Source: a virus
Direction: 5' to 3' (one strand)
IMG/VR virus record: IMGVR_UViG_3300032242_002041
Span: 124,001 to 188,000 of that record
DNA: 64,000 bases
In this document: positions 7,873-15,564 of the stretch, in pieces
Position numbering within the stretch: the first letter of the stretch is position 1
Layout: each line of letters opens with the position of its first letter
Position numbers and translations under genes: made by a program
The notes under the pieces: generated by a model
The model's database searches: none
The model's input: the letters and a program-made list of their open reading frames with translations, nothing else
Told to the model about the DNA's origin: nothing

Positions 7873-8195
7873 CTTGGATCACCATAACGAATCTTAAACC
7901 ACGATAATTCCTCATCGCCCTGCAAGTAAACAATGCTACCACCAAGCCTGATATTAAAACTCCAGTGTGGATTATTCATAGTATCACGGTCAATATGTTC
8001 TGACATGCCGTAGGTCTGTGTTAACCATTTTCTTACGCTATCAAACTCTAGCATTCTTGCGACCCTAATAAAATACTTAAAATGGTCGTTTGCGACGGTT
8101 GCGTTTACAGTATAGTTCATTGTTGCAGCCATTTCTGCCATAACTTGATCGTGGGCTTCTTTCCAGTAGTCATATTGAGTTTTCACGATTGCCAT
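7869..8195 (-). CDS. Small paralogue family, FxIRY motif (member 9)
   Basis: 108 residues, the longest member. Ends VYLQGDEELSWFKIRYGDPS. The middle has FDSVRKWLTQTYGMSEHIDRDTMNNPHWSFNIRLG. Overlaps member 10 by 13 bases. Function unknown. Confidence 0.75.
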   Translation of the reverse strand: MAIVKTQYDYWKEAHDQVMAEMAATMNYTVNATVANDHFKYFIRVARMLEFDSVRKWLTQTYGMSEHIDRDTMNNPHWSFNIRLGGSIVYLQGDEELSWFKIRYGDPS

Positions 8196-8401
8196 TTTAA
8201 ATTAAACATTGTGGCATGAGCATCTTCTTTGATTCTAATTTGGTAGCGTTGATACTGCCACTCGGGCAAGCATCTATCCATCCACAATCCTTTTTGTTCT
8301 GGCGTATGTTTGGGCCCTATATTTTCCAAACACCATGCTTGAATATTTTCAATATATGCTTTGTTAGTACTAATAAAGGTAAATTGTTTACAAGTTTCCA
8401 T
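8183..8401 (-). CDS. Small paralogue family, FxLKW motif (member 10)
   Basis: 72 residues, first gene of the array in the direction of transcription. Contains IQAWCLENIG and ends RIKEDAHATMFNLKWQS. It lies just downstream of the hairpin at 8411-8464 and of the MoxR gene, whose promoter probably feeds the whole array. Confidence 0.75.
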   Translation of the reverse strand: METCKQFTFISTNKAYIENIQAWCLENIGPKHTPEQKGLWMDRCLPEWQYQRYQIRIKEDAHATMFNLKWQS

Positions 8402-8410
8402 AATATAAAA

Positions 8411-8464
8411 GGTTGGAGGGCGGTGCGAACACAGCCCTGTGTAATACCGCTACACCACCCTCCT
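8411..8464 (-). other. Two-tier hairpin in an intergenic gap, tRNA-like fragment
   Basis: Outer arms GGAGGGTGGTG / CACCGCCCTCC (11 bp with one G-U pair) enclose a smaller hairpin ACACAG / CTGTGT. The 5' part also reads like a tRNA acceptor plus D-arm (TGTA-GCGGTAT-TACA), but no anticodon arm or T-arm can be drawn. There is no T-run after it, so it is not a plain terminator. Could be an RNA-processing site, an attenuator between MoxR and the small array, or a tRNA remnant. Confidence 0.6.
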
Positions 8465-8471
8465 TGGACTA

Positions 8472-9557
8472 CTAGGCGGATGCCTGCAAAATATACTTGC
8501 CATAGCGTTGATGAAACTCATCAAAGTTCTTGAGCTTGGTAGGCTGGAACGGTAAGTTGTATGTGGTAAGCGCAATTCTAGCACCCATTACAACCAACTC
8601 GGTTTCAAAGTTCTTCATCATATAACCAAAGAAGTTATCTGCCATTTCGTGGAACTGTTTGTCCGATACCTTGGCTTCGATAGCGGCCTTAAGCTCGTAA
8701 CACATACTGATCACTAGGCTGTACATGGCTGATACTTCTTTAACATTCAGCTCTTTCTCCTTGCCCGACAAGATGTCTTCTGGCTTGGGCATACGACCAG
8801 CAATCTTACGGTGTGCCATAAACTTAATAGCAAGTCCTTCGCCTACTGTGCCAGAGATCAAATTGGTAATTGTATCATCATCGCCTTCTTCGTCTTCTAG
8901 CAATTCACTCACAAATGACCATGAACGTGGTGTTGCAAAGGCACGACTTGCTGACTTAGCATCAAAATCATAGAGATCTTGTTTAGCGTAACTCAAGTAA
9001 CCAACCACGTCTTTATGGATGTTCTTGTTCACAGCCCACTCTTGCCAAGCGGCAAAGTCACATTTCATTTCTTGGTGAATGAAACGATTTGCCAGTGGAG
9101 TAGGCATACGATATGTAACACCTTTGTCACTCTCACGATTACCTGCGGCCACTAACACTACATTCTTAGGCAAAAAGTATTTGCCAATGCGTCGATTTAG
9201 AATCAACTGGTAAGCCGCGGCCTGTACACTAGGCGCAGATGAGTTCATCTCATCTAAAAACAATACCACGATTGGATACTGTGCGGCATACTCTTCGTCT
9301 GGCAAGTCAATTGGAGCCGCCCAGTCCATCTTACCTAATTCTTTATTGTAAAAAGGAATACCGCGAATGTCTGTGGGCTCCATTTGACCCAAACGAAGGT
9401 CGATCATCACTCCACCGAGTTCGGCGGTAATGTCTGCTACTAACTCACTTTTACCAATACCAGGAGGACCCCAGAGGAATAATGGGCGTTGTTTTTTGAA
9501 TGCTTTGAGTAGACTCTTGCGAGCTTGCACCGAAGTGACTGTTCTTGTTTCTGACAT
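8472..9557 (-). CDS. MoxR-type AAA+ ATPase
   Basis: 361 residues. Walker A is FLWGPPGIGKSELV (about residues 27-40), Walker B is VVLFLDEMNSS (about 96-106), followed by sensor 1 VLVAAGNRES and an arginine-finger-type ANRFIH. The family (MoxR/YeaC) hydrolyses ATP to remodel partner proteins and is nearly always paired with a VWA protein, here at 1528-2823. The two genes are separated by the small-protein array but have matching TTGACC-type promoters. Cytoplasmic. The substrate is unknown. Confidence 0.88.
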   Translation of the reverse strand: MSETRTVTSVQARKSLLKAFKKQRPLFLWGPPGIGKSELVADITAELGGVMIDLRLGQMEPTDIRGIPFYNKELGKMDWAAPIDLPDEEYAAQYPIVVLFLDEMNSSAPSVQAAAYQLILNRRIGKYFLPKNVVLVAAGNRESDKGVTYRMPTPLANRFIHQEMKCDFAAWQEWAVNKNIHKDVVGYLSYAKQDLYDFDAKSASRAFATPRSWSFVSELLEDEEGDDDTITNLISGTVGEGLAIKFMAHRKIAGRMPKPEDILSGKEKELNVKEVSAMYSLVISMCYELKAAIEAKVSDKQFHEMADNFFGYMMKNFETELVVMGARIALTTYNLPFQPTKLKNFDEFHQRYGKYILQASA

Positions 9558-9604
9558 AAGGGCTGTGTCCTATAAATTGTGATTAAAATTAACTACTAAA
9601 CTAC

Positions 9605-9633
9605 ATTGTACTACAAAATAAATTACTGGTCAA
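9605..9633 (-). promoter_or_regulatory. Sigma70-type promoter of the MoxR gene
   Basis: TTGACC (9628-9633), 17-bp spacer, TACAAT (9605-9610). The -35 box lies inside the last codons of the 9623-9841 gene. The leader is about 45 bases and includes AGGACACA before the ATG. Confidence 0.85.
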
Positions 9634-9841
9634 GTGCTACGGCCGCTTCGTAACCTTGTGCTTCTAAGATAATATCACGAACACATTCGCGGTCAATCGA
9701 GTCACCGCAGAATTCACCACCTGTTGTATATAGACGACACTTGTAAAGTTGGGTGGCTAGGTTAATTTGGGTAGCGGTAAAGCCATAATCATAGACGCCA
9801 TTAGGGCCATAAAATTCAAGCATATAACGAGTAAAGTCCAT
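9623..9841 (-). CDS. Small unknown phage protein
   Basis: 72 residues, starts MDFTRYMLEFYGPNGVYDYGFT, with two central cysteines and a helical end (RECVRDIILEAQGYEAAVAL). Own promoter at 9871-9899 and AAGGAGC ribosome site. No family recognised. Confidence 0.75.
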   Translation of the reverse strand: MDFTRYMLEFYGPNGVYDYGFTATQINLATQLYKCRLYTTGGEFCGDSIDRECVRDIILEAQGYEAAVALDQ

Positions 9842-9870
9842 TCTTGCTCCTTATTATTAACTATACAACT

Positions 9871-9899
9871 ATTATAGCAAATAAGGACTTTTTGGTCAA
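9871..9899 (-). promoter_or_regulatory. Sigma70-type promoter
   Basis: TTGACC (9894-9899), 17-bp spacer, TATAAT (9871-9876). The TGA of the -35 box is the stop codon of the 9896-11194 gene. The leader after the -10 box shares GTATAGTTAATAATAAGGA with the promoter of the VWA gene. Confidence 0.9.
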
Positions 9900-11194
9900 C
9901 CAGCGTTTTTTGTGCTGTAGTGTAGGGCTTTTTCCAGCAGGATATCTGCCATTTCTTTGGATTTACTTTTTCTAGAAAATGGTTCAAGTTCTGGATTTGC
10001 TAGAAATATTTCACGACGAGACAAATACTGTTTACTGGTATTGGTTTGCTCTAATTGAGTAAATGCCGCGGTTAAATTTGTTTTTAGTTCGTCAACAATT
10101 AGATCAAAAAACTCTTGACTAAAAAAGTGTTTCTTATTGTACTCGGCTATGGCTTGAGCCTCGCGCATTTTTTGTTCTCGAAGCCATGGATGCCAGTTGG
10201 CAATCTGCTGCATAAGATGTGCAATCTTTGTTAAACGTTCTTCAGGATCTGTACACTCATCATAGCGTTCATCCCAAATCATTCCAAATGTTTTAAACCC
10301 GTAACTGCGTAAGTATTCTAAACTGCCTTGTGTACCCGCTAAAATAAATGGTTGGCCGCAGGCAATGGGTCTTAGACTTTTTTCAGTTAGGTGCAACCGA
10401 TTGTCATCAAACAAGGTTTCTAACACCACTTCTATATCTGTAGCCGCATAATCTTCAATGTCAAAGTCTGCACTATAACTACTGTGAGCGTCGCTAATAG
10501 GAAAGAAATTTTCTAATACAGTCCTGGGTCTCCATGCAGGATTATTAAATCGATGTATTTCGTAATGTATGTCTAGTTCAGGTTCAACAGGATTAACACT
10601 AGTACGACAATTGTCGGGTAACCCTAGTCTAATCAAATGCTCAGCAAACTTTAAACGATATTCTCTGGTTCCGGCCCACGCACGATTGTAAATTAAGAAT
10701 GTTTGATTGACTTGCTTACTTTGTTTAACATACTCAGCATACCTGAACCAGTCTCTAGCAATTATAGCATGACTCCAGTAGTAAACCGGAATGAACTGAC
10801 AGGATTGATATTGTTCAATGTCAACAGATCGTTTTTCACTGTGCAATAACAAGGCCTGATCCCATAATATAGCAACTTGCCCACGAAAATTAAATTTAGG
10901 AAATGTGATATTTTTTCTTTTGAGTATTTCTTGTACTTGGGCACTGGGTTGGCTGTGTCTGGCTATACATTCATTGTTGTTGTATAGCTCATAGTTTAAC
11001 GGTTCTTGATCGTTACAAAAAATTTCAGGACTTAGATATAGTTCGGATTCAGACAGGGGTTCTTTGGCAGAAATTATATTGTTAACATCTCTTGATCCGT
11101 GTGGATAAAAGAAATAAACAACGACCGAGTCTTGGTACACACTCTCGGCAACAGTTTTGATATATTGATAGAGTCGATCTAGTGGGATACTCAT
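9896..11194 (-). CDS. TEK-motif glycosyltransferase-like protein (copy 1)
   Basis: 432 residues. The diagnostic part is residues about 275-330: LTEKSLRPIACGQPFILAG, then GSLEYLRSYGFKTFGMIWDE. This TEK...PF(I/L)...LR..GF.TF....DESYD pattern occurs in a phage and bacterial family that resembles the C-terminal donor-binding half of GT10/GT-B glycosyltransferases. Two relatives lie at 12442-13572 and 23204-24298. Acceptor and donor are unknown; the sugar-nucleotide genes at 39-54 kb would be consistent. N-terminus at ATG 11194. Confidence 0.6.
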   Translation of the reverse strand: MSIPLDRLYQYIKTVAESVYQDSVVVYFFYPHGSRDVNNIISAKEPLSESELYLSPEIFCNDQEPLNYELYNNNECIARHSQPSAQVQEILKRKNITFPKFNFRGQVAILWDQALLLHSEKRSVDIEQYQSCQFIPVYYWSHAIIARDWFRYAEYVKQSKQVNQTFLIYNRAWAGTREYRLKFAEHLIRLGLPDNCRTSVNPVEPELDIHYEIHRFNNPAWRPRTVLENFFPISDAHSSYSADFDIEDYAATDIEVVLETLFDDNRLHLTEKSLRPIACGQPFILAGTQGSLEYLRSYGFKTFGMIWDERYDECTDPEERLTKIAHLMQQIANWHPWLREQKMREAQAIAEYNKKHFFSQEFFDLIVDELKTNLTAAFTQLEQTNTSKQYLSRREIFLANPELEPFSRKSKSKEMADILLEKALHYSTKNAG

Positions 11195-11219
11195 TGATTA
11201 CACAACTATTGCCTGTACA

Positions 11220-11537
11220 CTATCGGCCGCGACCAGCTGACCTAGTGGGTGGTTTTTTAGCAGGACCAGCTGAAGGTTTGACCTTGACTTTTTTTTCTAC
11301 TGTAGCTGTAGCATCACTACCGTCTACGTGAGTCTTGCCCTGTTTCTTTGCCAAGGCACGTGCTAGTGTTTCGGACATTTTTGACATTTTATCTTCCTCT
11401 TGTTTAGCGTATATACGATCTATCAAACCTAATAACTCTTTTTTTGTGAGAGTCTTGCCCCATCCCGCATCTTTGCTGACAGGCGCCATTGGGCGGCCGA
11501 CGGGTCTGCCTGGGTCTATGTTTTTCTTTATTACCAT
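11220..11537 (-). CDS. Small basic protein with Lys/Pro-rich tail
   Basis: 105 residues, strongly basic, beginning MVIKKNIDPGRPVGRP, with a helical centre (LTKKELLGLIDRIYAKQEEDKMSKM) and a disordered KKVKVKPSAGPAKKPPTRSAGRGR-type end. Likely a nucleic-acid-associated protein, inferred from charge only. A tRNA-Thr follows upstream of it on the same strand. Confidence 0.6.
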   Translation of the reverse strand: MVIKKNIDPGRPVGRPMAPVSKDAGWGKTLTKKELLGLIDRIYAKQEEDKMSKMSETLARALAKKQGKTHVDGSDATATVEKKVKVKPSAGPAKKPPTRSAGRGR

Positions 11538-11542
11538 ATTTT

Positions 11543-11618
11543 TGGTGCCCCCACCATGATTCGAACACGGGACAACCGGTTTACAAAACCGGTGCTCTAC
11601 CAGCTGAGCTATAGGGGC
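11543..11618 (-). tRNA. tRNA-Thr (anticodon TGT)
   Basis: Acceptor GCCCCTA pairs with TGGGGGC; D-arm GCTC...GAGC; anticodon stem CCGGT/ACCGG with loop TTTGTAA, giving TGT; T-arm CCGTG-TTCGAAT-CATGG; discriminator A and an encoded CCA. Cloverleaf complete. Reads ACA (and by wobble ACG). Confidence 0.95.
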
Positions 11619-11626
11619 ATACTACT

Positions 11627-11842
11627 TCATTCCGTTACTGTTTCTACTACTGGTGCACGATAACTAGGACGACTTTTCATCACAGCGATCCTGCGTTGAA
11701 TTTTTGGTGCGGTCTTTTTACGGGCCGTGGCCAATAACTTTTCTAACTGTGCTACATTTAATGGACCCAAGCGTTCTCGACCATTTTTGGTACGCATTGG
11801 ATCTGCCCGACGACTTTTTTGATTTCCACCTTTGGCTGCCAT
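11627..11842 (-). CDS. Small basic protein
   Basis: 71 residues, starts MAAKGGNQKSRRADPMRTKNG, Arg/Lys-rich, with a helix LNVAQLEKLLATARKK and ending VVETVTE. Resembles basic phage or ribosome-associated peptides by composition only. It lies between tRNA-Thr and tRNA-Ser on the same strand. Confidence 0.65.
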   Translation of the reverse strand: MAAKGGNQKSRRADPMRTKNGRERLGPLNVAQLEKLLATARKKTAPKIQRRIAVMKSRPSYRAPVVETVTE

Positions 11843-11898
11843 GTTGTTTCCTTATGTTATCTTTTACTTATTTGTAGCAATACATAAGATTAAAATTC

Positions 11899-11991
11899 TG
11901 GAGGAGGGCTAGGGATTCGAACCCTAGATGGACTGTTAAGGCCCATGTCCGCTTAGTAGGCGGATGCCTTCGACCGCTCGGCCAGCCCTCC
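11899..11991 (-). tRNA. tRNA-Ser (anticodon ACT, unusual)
   Basis: Class II tRNA: acceptor GGAGGGC/GCCCTCC, long variable arm, T-arm with TTCGAAT, encoded CCA. Anticodon stem TCCGC/GCGGA with loop CTACTAA gives ACT instead of the usual GCT. The discriminator base reads T where tRNA-Ser normally has G. The body is clearly serine type; the A34 is odd. Confidence 0.85.
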
Positions 11992-11999
11992 CAAAATCG

Positions 12000-12164
12000 T
12001 TACTTGTTTAGAAATATGCCTTGTTTAAAGGCCTTAATTTTAGCGTGGGTGCTTTTGTTTGCAGCCATAATGCTACGACTGGCTTCGGCTCGTTTTTCGC
12101 TCTTGCTCCATTGTCCTGCTAGAGTGCGACTGAGTTCACTTGCTGTTTGTTGTGCTTTTGCCAT
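12000..12164 (-). CDS. Small basic helical protein (54 aa)
   Basis: Starts MAKAQQTASELSRTLAGQWSK and is almost entirely helix-prone with many Lys and Ala (KSEKRAEASRSIMAANKS). The ATG at 12164 follows the stop of the RpoZ-like gene by one base, so it is translated from the same message. Function unknown; could bind RNAP or nucleic acid given its place and charge (inference). Confidence 0.65.
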   Translation of the reverse strand: MAKAQQTASELSRTLAGQWSKSEKRAEASRSIMAANKSTHAKIKAFKQGIFLNK

Positions 12165-12165
12165 G

Positions 12166-12393
12166 TTATTTTACCTTTGCCAAGTAGTCAATCAAACTAA
12201 CCTGCCCTGCTTGTATTTCGTAGAGTGCATCTACGCAGGTTACATAACGGGTAGTATCTTCGCGATGAATACGCTTGAGTTCACGTAGGCGTTGTGCGCC
12301 AATTAGCACCATATCATAGCGTCCGCCGCCGGCTTGTTGAACACACTTTTCCATATTGATCTCTGGTCCACGACTTGCGATTCTTGGTTTCAT
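12166..12393 (-). CDS. rpoZ: RNA polymerase omega subunit-like protein
   Basis: 75 residues. The core MEKCVQQAGGGRYDMVLIGAQRLREL aligns with the omega consensus in which a short N-terminal strand, a C-V-x(n)-N/R-Y/F-D/E-L-V/M helix and AA-x-RA-R-E/Q-L occur in that order. The later VDALYEIQAGQVSLIDYL matches the (A)L-x-EI-A-x-G region. Omega binds the beta' subunit and aids RNAP assembly. A phage copy could alter or secure host RNAP. It has a perfect consensus promoter at 12417-12445 and a strong AGGAGAG ribosome site, so early, strong expression is expected. A misassignment is possible in a protein this small. Confidence 0.65.
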   Translation of the reverse strand: MKPRIASRGPEINMEKCVQQAGGGRYDMVLIGAQRLRELKRIHREDTTRYVTCVDALYEIQAGQVSLIDYLAKVK

Positions 12394-12416
12394 GATCTCT
12401 CCTGTTTTAAAAGTAT

Positions 12417-12445
12417 ATTATACAGCATAATTTGGTAGTTGTCAA
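12417..12445 (-). promoter_or_regulatory. Consensus sigma70 promoter of the rpoZ-like gene
   Basis: TTGACA (12440-12445), 17-bp spacer, TATAAT (12417-12422), perfect in both hexamers. The TGA of the -35 box is the stop codon of the 12442-13572 gene. Confidence 0.92.
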
Positions 12446-13572
12446 TTGAATTCTATTGCATTGAATTTAGAAATTGCTCGATCTTGATACCATTGATATA
12501 GTGTGGTTTGAGCAACTGCAATATTCTGTCCAAAACGAGTTTTACACAACTGCCATTTTTGTTTTACATAATCCAAATCCGTTAGTAATTGGCGGTTAGT
12601 TTCGATGGCAGCAACAACACGGTCAATTGGATTGGCAATCGTGTCATAGCTGTGATCAACAATGTCGTCAAACAGGTCAAATCCAACCTGTCGTAAGTGT
12701 TCAACTGCTCCTACTCCGCTCAGTAATATGGGAAAATTGCACCCGTACACACTGTTTAAAAATTTTTCGGTAATCATAAAACTTGGAGATTCAAATGAGC
12801 TTTCAGAAACAACTTCTACAAAACTATGTTGATATCGATTGCGTAGTTTGTTATTAAAATTTGCTACATTGTCGAATATAATATTGGTGTTATAAATTTC
12901 ATAGTTGTCAGTGATCAGTTGTTGATTTTGATTTATTTTTTGGTACCCATTGGCCAATACCTGTGTAAGTTCACTGTGCCTTTCGTCAAACTGCCAAGAA
13001 ATATAATCAAGAAATTCAGACTTTGGATGTTGATCTAAATATGAAATGTCGCCGTACTGATCATAACCCATTCCAAATAGATAACTTAGCAATACAATAC
13101 GATGTGATCTAGCGTGCCTGTTTAGGCTAATAAATGTGTGAGTGGATTTAAAATTTTTGTCCAGTACTGGATTTAGTGTAGGGTAGGAGTTGGACTGATT
13201 AGTAACGTCTCCTCCCCATGGCACAAATTGTATATTGCTATTAGTTGTTTCTAAACTAGCATTTTCAAGACTGGTAAAAATAATAAATGTTTTGCGCGAA
13301 TTCCTTTGCGCTAGATTGTTTAACAAATCAATTCCAGCATTGGCTGCGTCATTCCAATAATTGTATTCAACACCAAGATTTAATAAATCCTTAATCCCAA
13401 GTATTACATTAGACTTTGTAGGTTGTAATGTAGATAAAAAGGTTTTAAATTTTTCAAGATTGCTGGTCCAAATATAATATGCTTCATAGTCGCAATCAAC
13501 TTGGGATAATACATTTTGAAATAGGTCGTAGGTAAAATTATCGCTAGGTCCTCTACTGACAGTAGTAATCAT
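12442..13572 (-). CDS. TEK-motif glycosyltransferase-like protein (copy 2)
   Basis: 376 residues. Residues about 265-310 carry FMITEKFLNSVYGCNFPILL, GAVEHLRQVGFDLF and VDHSYDTI, the same signature as the proteins at 9896 and 23204. The N-terminal half is divergent. Gene order (ATGA overlap with the sulfotransferase-like gene upstream) suggests the two act on one product. Donor and acceptor unknown. Confidence 0.6.
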   Translation of the reverse strand: MITTVSRGPSDNFTYDLFQNVLSQVDCDYEAYYIWTSNLEKFKTFLSTLQPTKSNVILGIKDLLNLGVEYNYWNDAANAGIDLLNNLAQRNSRKTFIIFTSLENASLETTNSNIQFVPWGGDVTNQSNSYPTLNPVLDKNFKSTHTFISLNRHARSHRIVLLSYLFGMGYDQYGDISYLDQHPKSEFLDYISWQFDERHSELTQVLANGYQKINQNQQLITDNYEIYNTNIIFDNVANFNNKLRNRYQHSFVEVVSESSFESPSFMITEKFLNSVYGCNFPILLSGVGAVEHLRQVGFDLFDDIVDHSYDTIANPIDRVVAAIETNRQLLTDLDYVKQKWQLCKTRFGQNIAVAQTTLYQWYQDRAISKFNAIEFN

Positions 13573-14198
13573 TGTGGGCCCCTAACTGCAAACCAATCGT
13601 GGTATAGCGTTTTGGCAGCATCAACATCGGGTGTCAACGACATTTCTTGAGTAATTTTTAAGTATTCAACAACAAAATTATCTACCGATTCAAGCATACT
13701 AGTTAAATTGATTGGTTTCATTGAGTACTTTGTTTTTAGTTGGTTTAAATTGGATAACTCGACCTTGTAGGTTGGTCGATAGGTGTAATGTAATTTTTTT
13801 TGATTATCGAGAACCCATGGCAAAAACTTATCGTCTAATTCAACGTAATAAAAATCATGATCTGTGCTGGAGATATGCTGCTCAAGATCTAAAAATTCAG
13901 CCGGGTGTATTGCATAGGCTATATGAGAAAACGGTTTAGAAAATAATGTATTAAAATAATTGTATAGCTCACGATTATAAAAATCTGGCCACACTCTATG
14001 AAACTCCTGCCAATTGGGATAGCAGTCAGAGACCTTAGAAAAAGAATAATGCTCGGCTCTACTATTAAATTTAGGGATTTCTCCATCAATAAGATTTTGT
14101 AGGGTAACCTGAGGTATTGTTTCTGGACTCAAACTGAATAGTCTGGTTAGAAAGTTGCCAGCGTGTCCGGGCATATACAGGATAAAAATATGTTTCAC
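13569..14198 (-). CDS. Sulfotransferase-like P-loop protein (candidate)
   Basis: 209 residues from GTG 14198. The N-terminal strand-loop IFILYMPGHAGNFLTRLFSL resembles the 5'-phosphosulfate-binding loop of sulfotransferases and related nucleotide-binding phage proteins. The rest is not informative to me. A late-type TATAAATA element ends 6 bases before the start codon. The related-looking loop GASGGF in the protein at 17676 suggests a second copy. Identification is tentative. Confidence 0.4.
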   Translation of the reverse strand: MKHIFILYMPGHAGNFLTRLFSLSPETIPQVTLQNLIDGEIPKFNSRAEHYSFSKVSDCYPNWQEFHRVWPDFYNRELYNYFNTLFSKPFSHIAYAIHPAEFLDLEQHISSTDHDFYYVELDDKFLPWVLDNQKKLHYTYRPTYKVELSNLNQLKTKYSMKPINLTSMLESVDNFVVEYLKITQEMSLTPDVDAAKTLYHDWFAVRGPQ

Positions 14199-14204
14199 GT
14201 TGGA

Positions 14205-14212
14205 TATTTATA
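14205..14212 (-). promoter_or_regulatory. T4-type late promoter element
   Basis: TATAAATA ending 6 bases before the GTG of the 13569-14198 gene. T4 and cyanophage late promoters use this -10 element with gp55-type sigma. At this spacing the message would begin at or beside the start codon. Confidence 0.5.
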
Positions 14213-14227
14213 ATACCATATAGAGCA

Positions 14228-14235
14228 TATAAATA
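14228..14235 (+). promoter_or_regulatory. T4-type late promoter element
   Basis: TATAAATA 9 bases before the ATG at 14245, on the opposite strand to the element at 14205-14212; the two form a divergent late promoter pair in a 46-bp gap. Confidence 0.5.
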
Positions 14236-14244
14236 TTACTATAT

Positions 14245-14856
14245 ATGTCACAGCCAATTAGAAAAATCAAGCTGCCGCCTCCATCGGCAAAATTAATTGC
14301 TATGTTTAAAGAAGTAGCAGAAAGCAATCTGGTACCACAACCATTGGCAGAACCAAATTTAGCAATAAATTCAACATTTACCTTTGCATCACAGGAAATT
14401 AACCGCCAAGTACAACTTGAATATCTACAGTATATTCCTAATACCAAATTTAGAGCTTTTTTTGGTGTGATGAAAAACACAATGCCTGGTCATCCAAGCT
14501 CTATATCGCCACATACAGACCGTCGTAGGTTGATGTCGTTAAATTACTACATTGACCTGGGCGGCTCTGCTGTTGAAACAGTGTTTTATACTTTTCGTCA
14601 AAATTTTTTTGATGCACGTAAAAGCACACAATTGACGTATTTGAAAGCAGGAAAAAAAACAAAATCTGTAATACTTGATCAAGGATGGTATGCGTTCGAC
14701 GGGGACTTAGCACACAGCGTAGAAAATATTCTTACTACTCGAACTATATTATCATTGAGAATTGTCGAAGGTGACACTGACGAAAACTCAGTTAATAAAT
14801 ATGGCCTGTCAGATTTAATTCGAGATTATCCAGAACTCATTGGCGAGGAAATCTGA
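14245..14856 (+). CDS. Fe(II)/2-oxoglutarate oxygenase-like protein (type A, copy 1)
   Basis: 203 residues. The putative metal triad is SPHTDRRRLMSLNYYID (about residues 91-107, H-x-D) and FDGDLAHSVEN (about 154-164, distal H), followed by RTILSLRI, which supplies the usual 2OG-binding Arg region. Between them is a conserved VETVFYTFR. The protein at 18335 has the same H-x-D-x-R-R ... VET-x-FY ... H layout, so these are paralogues. Likely a small-molecule or sugar hydroxylase; the substrate is unknown. First plus-strand gene of the accessory island. Confidence 0.6.
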   Translation: MSQPIRKIKLPPPSAKLIAMFKEVAESNLVPQPLAEPNLAINSTFTFASQEINRQVQLEYLQYIPNTKFRAFFGVMKNTMPGHPSSISPHTDRRRLMSLNYYIDLGGSAVETVFYTFRQNFFDARKSTQLTYLKAGKKTKSVILDQGWYAFDGDLAHSVENILTTRTILSLRIVEGDTDENSVNKYGLSDLIRDYPELIGEEI

Positions 14857-15557
14857 GCCAATACAAGCTGGGCAAAGTTTTTATTAGTAGCTACACCAGA
14901 ATGGAATAAATCTCTTGCCAAATCGACTCTTGAGGTCATAAAGTATTCGGCATTTATTATTTTAAGTTCAATGCCAGCAGTATTACATAATTGCGTTATT
15001 GCCAGTGCATTTTTTGCCGCATTCATTTCTGAGTTTAAATCGTTGAGTATCCATTTTCTATAAAACGGTCTTAGCTCTGCAGGAATAACATTATTTCTTA
15101 ATGTGTCAACATTACATCGTATTAACATATCTTCGTCGATAACTTCGATTCTTCTAATGTTTGGACGACACAGGATAACAAGTTTTGGTTTTATCTTGTC
15201 TAACCAATAATATGCTAATCTAAAAGCAGTATCATTGGAACACCCAGGCATTCCAAGATTGTAATTTTTTAATTTTATTTCGGTTGACACCAAATGTGTC
15301 CAGGTCTTCTCTAGAGGTAATCCGACTCCAAATGTATGGCTGCATCCTAAAAACATCACCGACGGTTCGGCATTGGTAAACTCAGCACATCGAAAACCAT
15401 AACTATTAAGTTTGTAAGTAAATGCAGCATTGAGCCACCCGTTAGCTTCAAGCTCGTGGTACCTTGATTCTAAATGCTTGTTATAAAATTCAACAGAATC
15501 CATGGCAATCCAGGAAAGCTCTTGTCCAGCAAGATTAGAATAAAGACTACGATGCAT
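14826..15557 (-). CDS. SGNH/GDSL-type hydrolase
   Basis: 243 residues. Block I is MFLGCSHTFGVGLPLE (about residues 68-83; Ser in GCSHTFG), block II NLGMPGCSND (Gly, about 99-108), block III-like CRPNIRR (Asn), and block V DLFHSGVA (Asp and His near residue 224). This gives the full Ser-Gly-Asn-His set of SGNH esterases, which often deacylate surface polysaccharides. Convergent with the 2OG-like gene, with a 31-base overlap. No signal peptide. Confidence 0.65.
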   Translation of the reverse strand: MHRSLYSNLAGQELSWIAMDSVEFYNKHLESRYHELEANGWLNAAFTYKLNSYGFRCAEFTNAEPSVMFLGCSHTFGVGLPLEKTWTHLVSTEIKLKNYNLGMPGCSNDTAFRLAYYWLDKIKPKLVILCRPNIRRIEVIDEDMLIRCNVDTLRNNVIPAELRPFYRKWILNDLNSEMNAAKNALAITQLCNTAGIELKIINAEYFMTSRVDLARDLFHSGVATNKNFAQLVLAQISSPMSSG

Positions 15558-15564
15558 TATGGGT

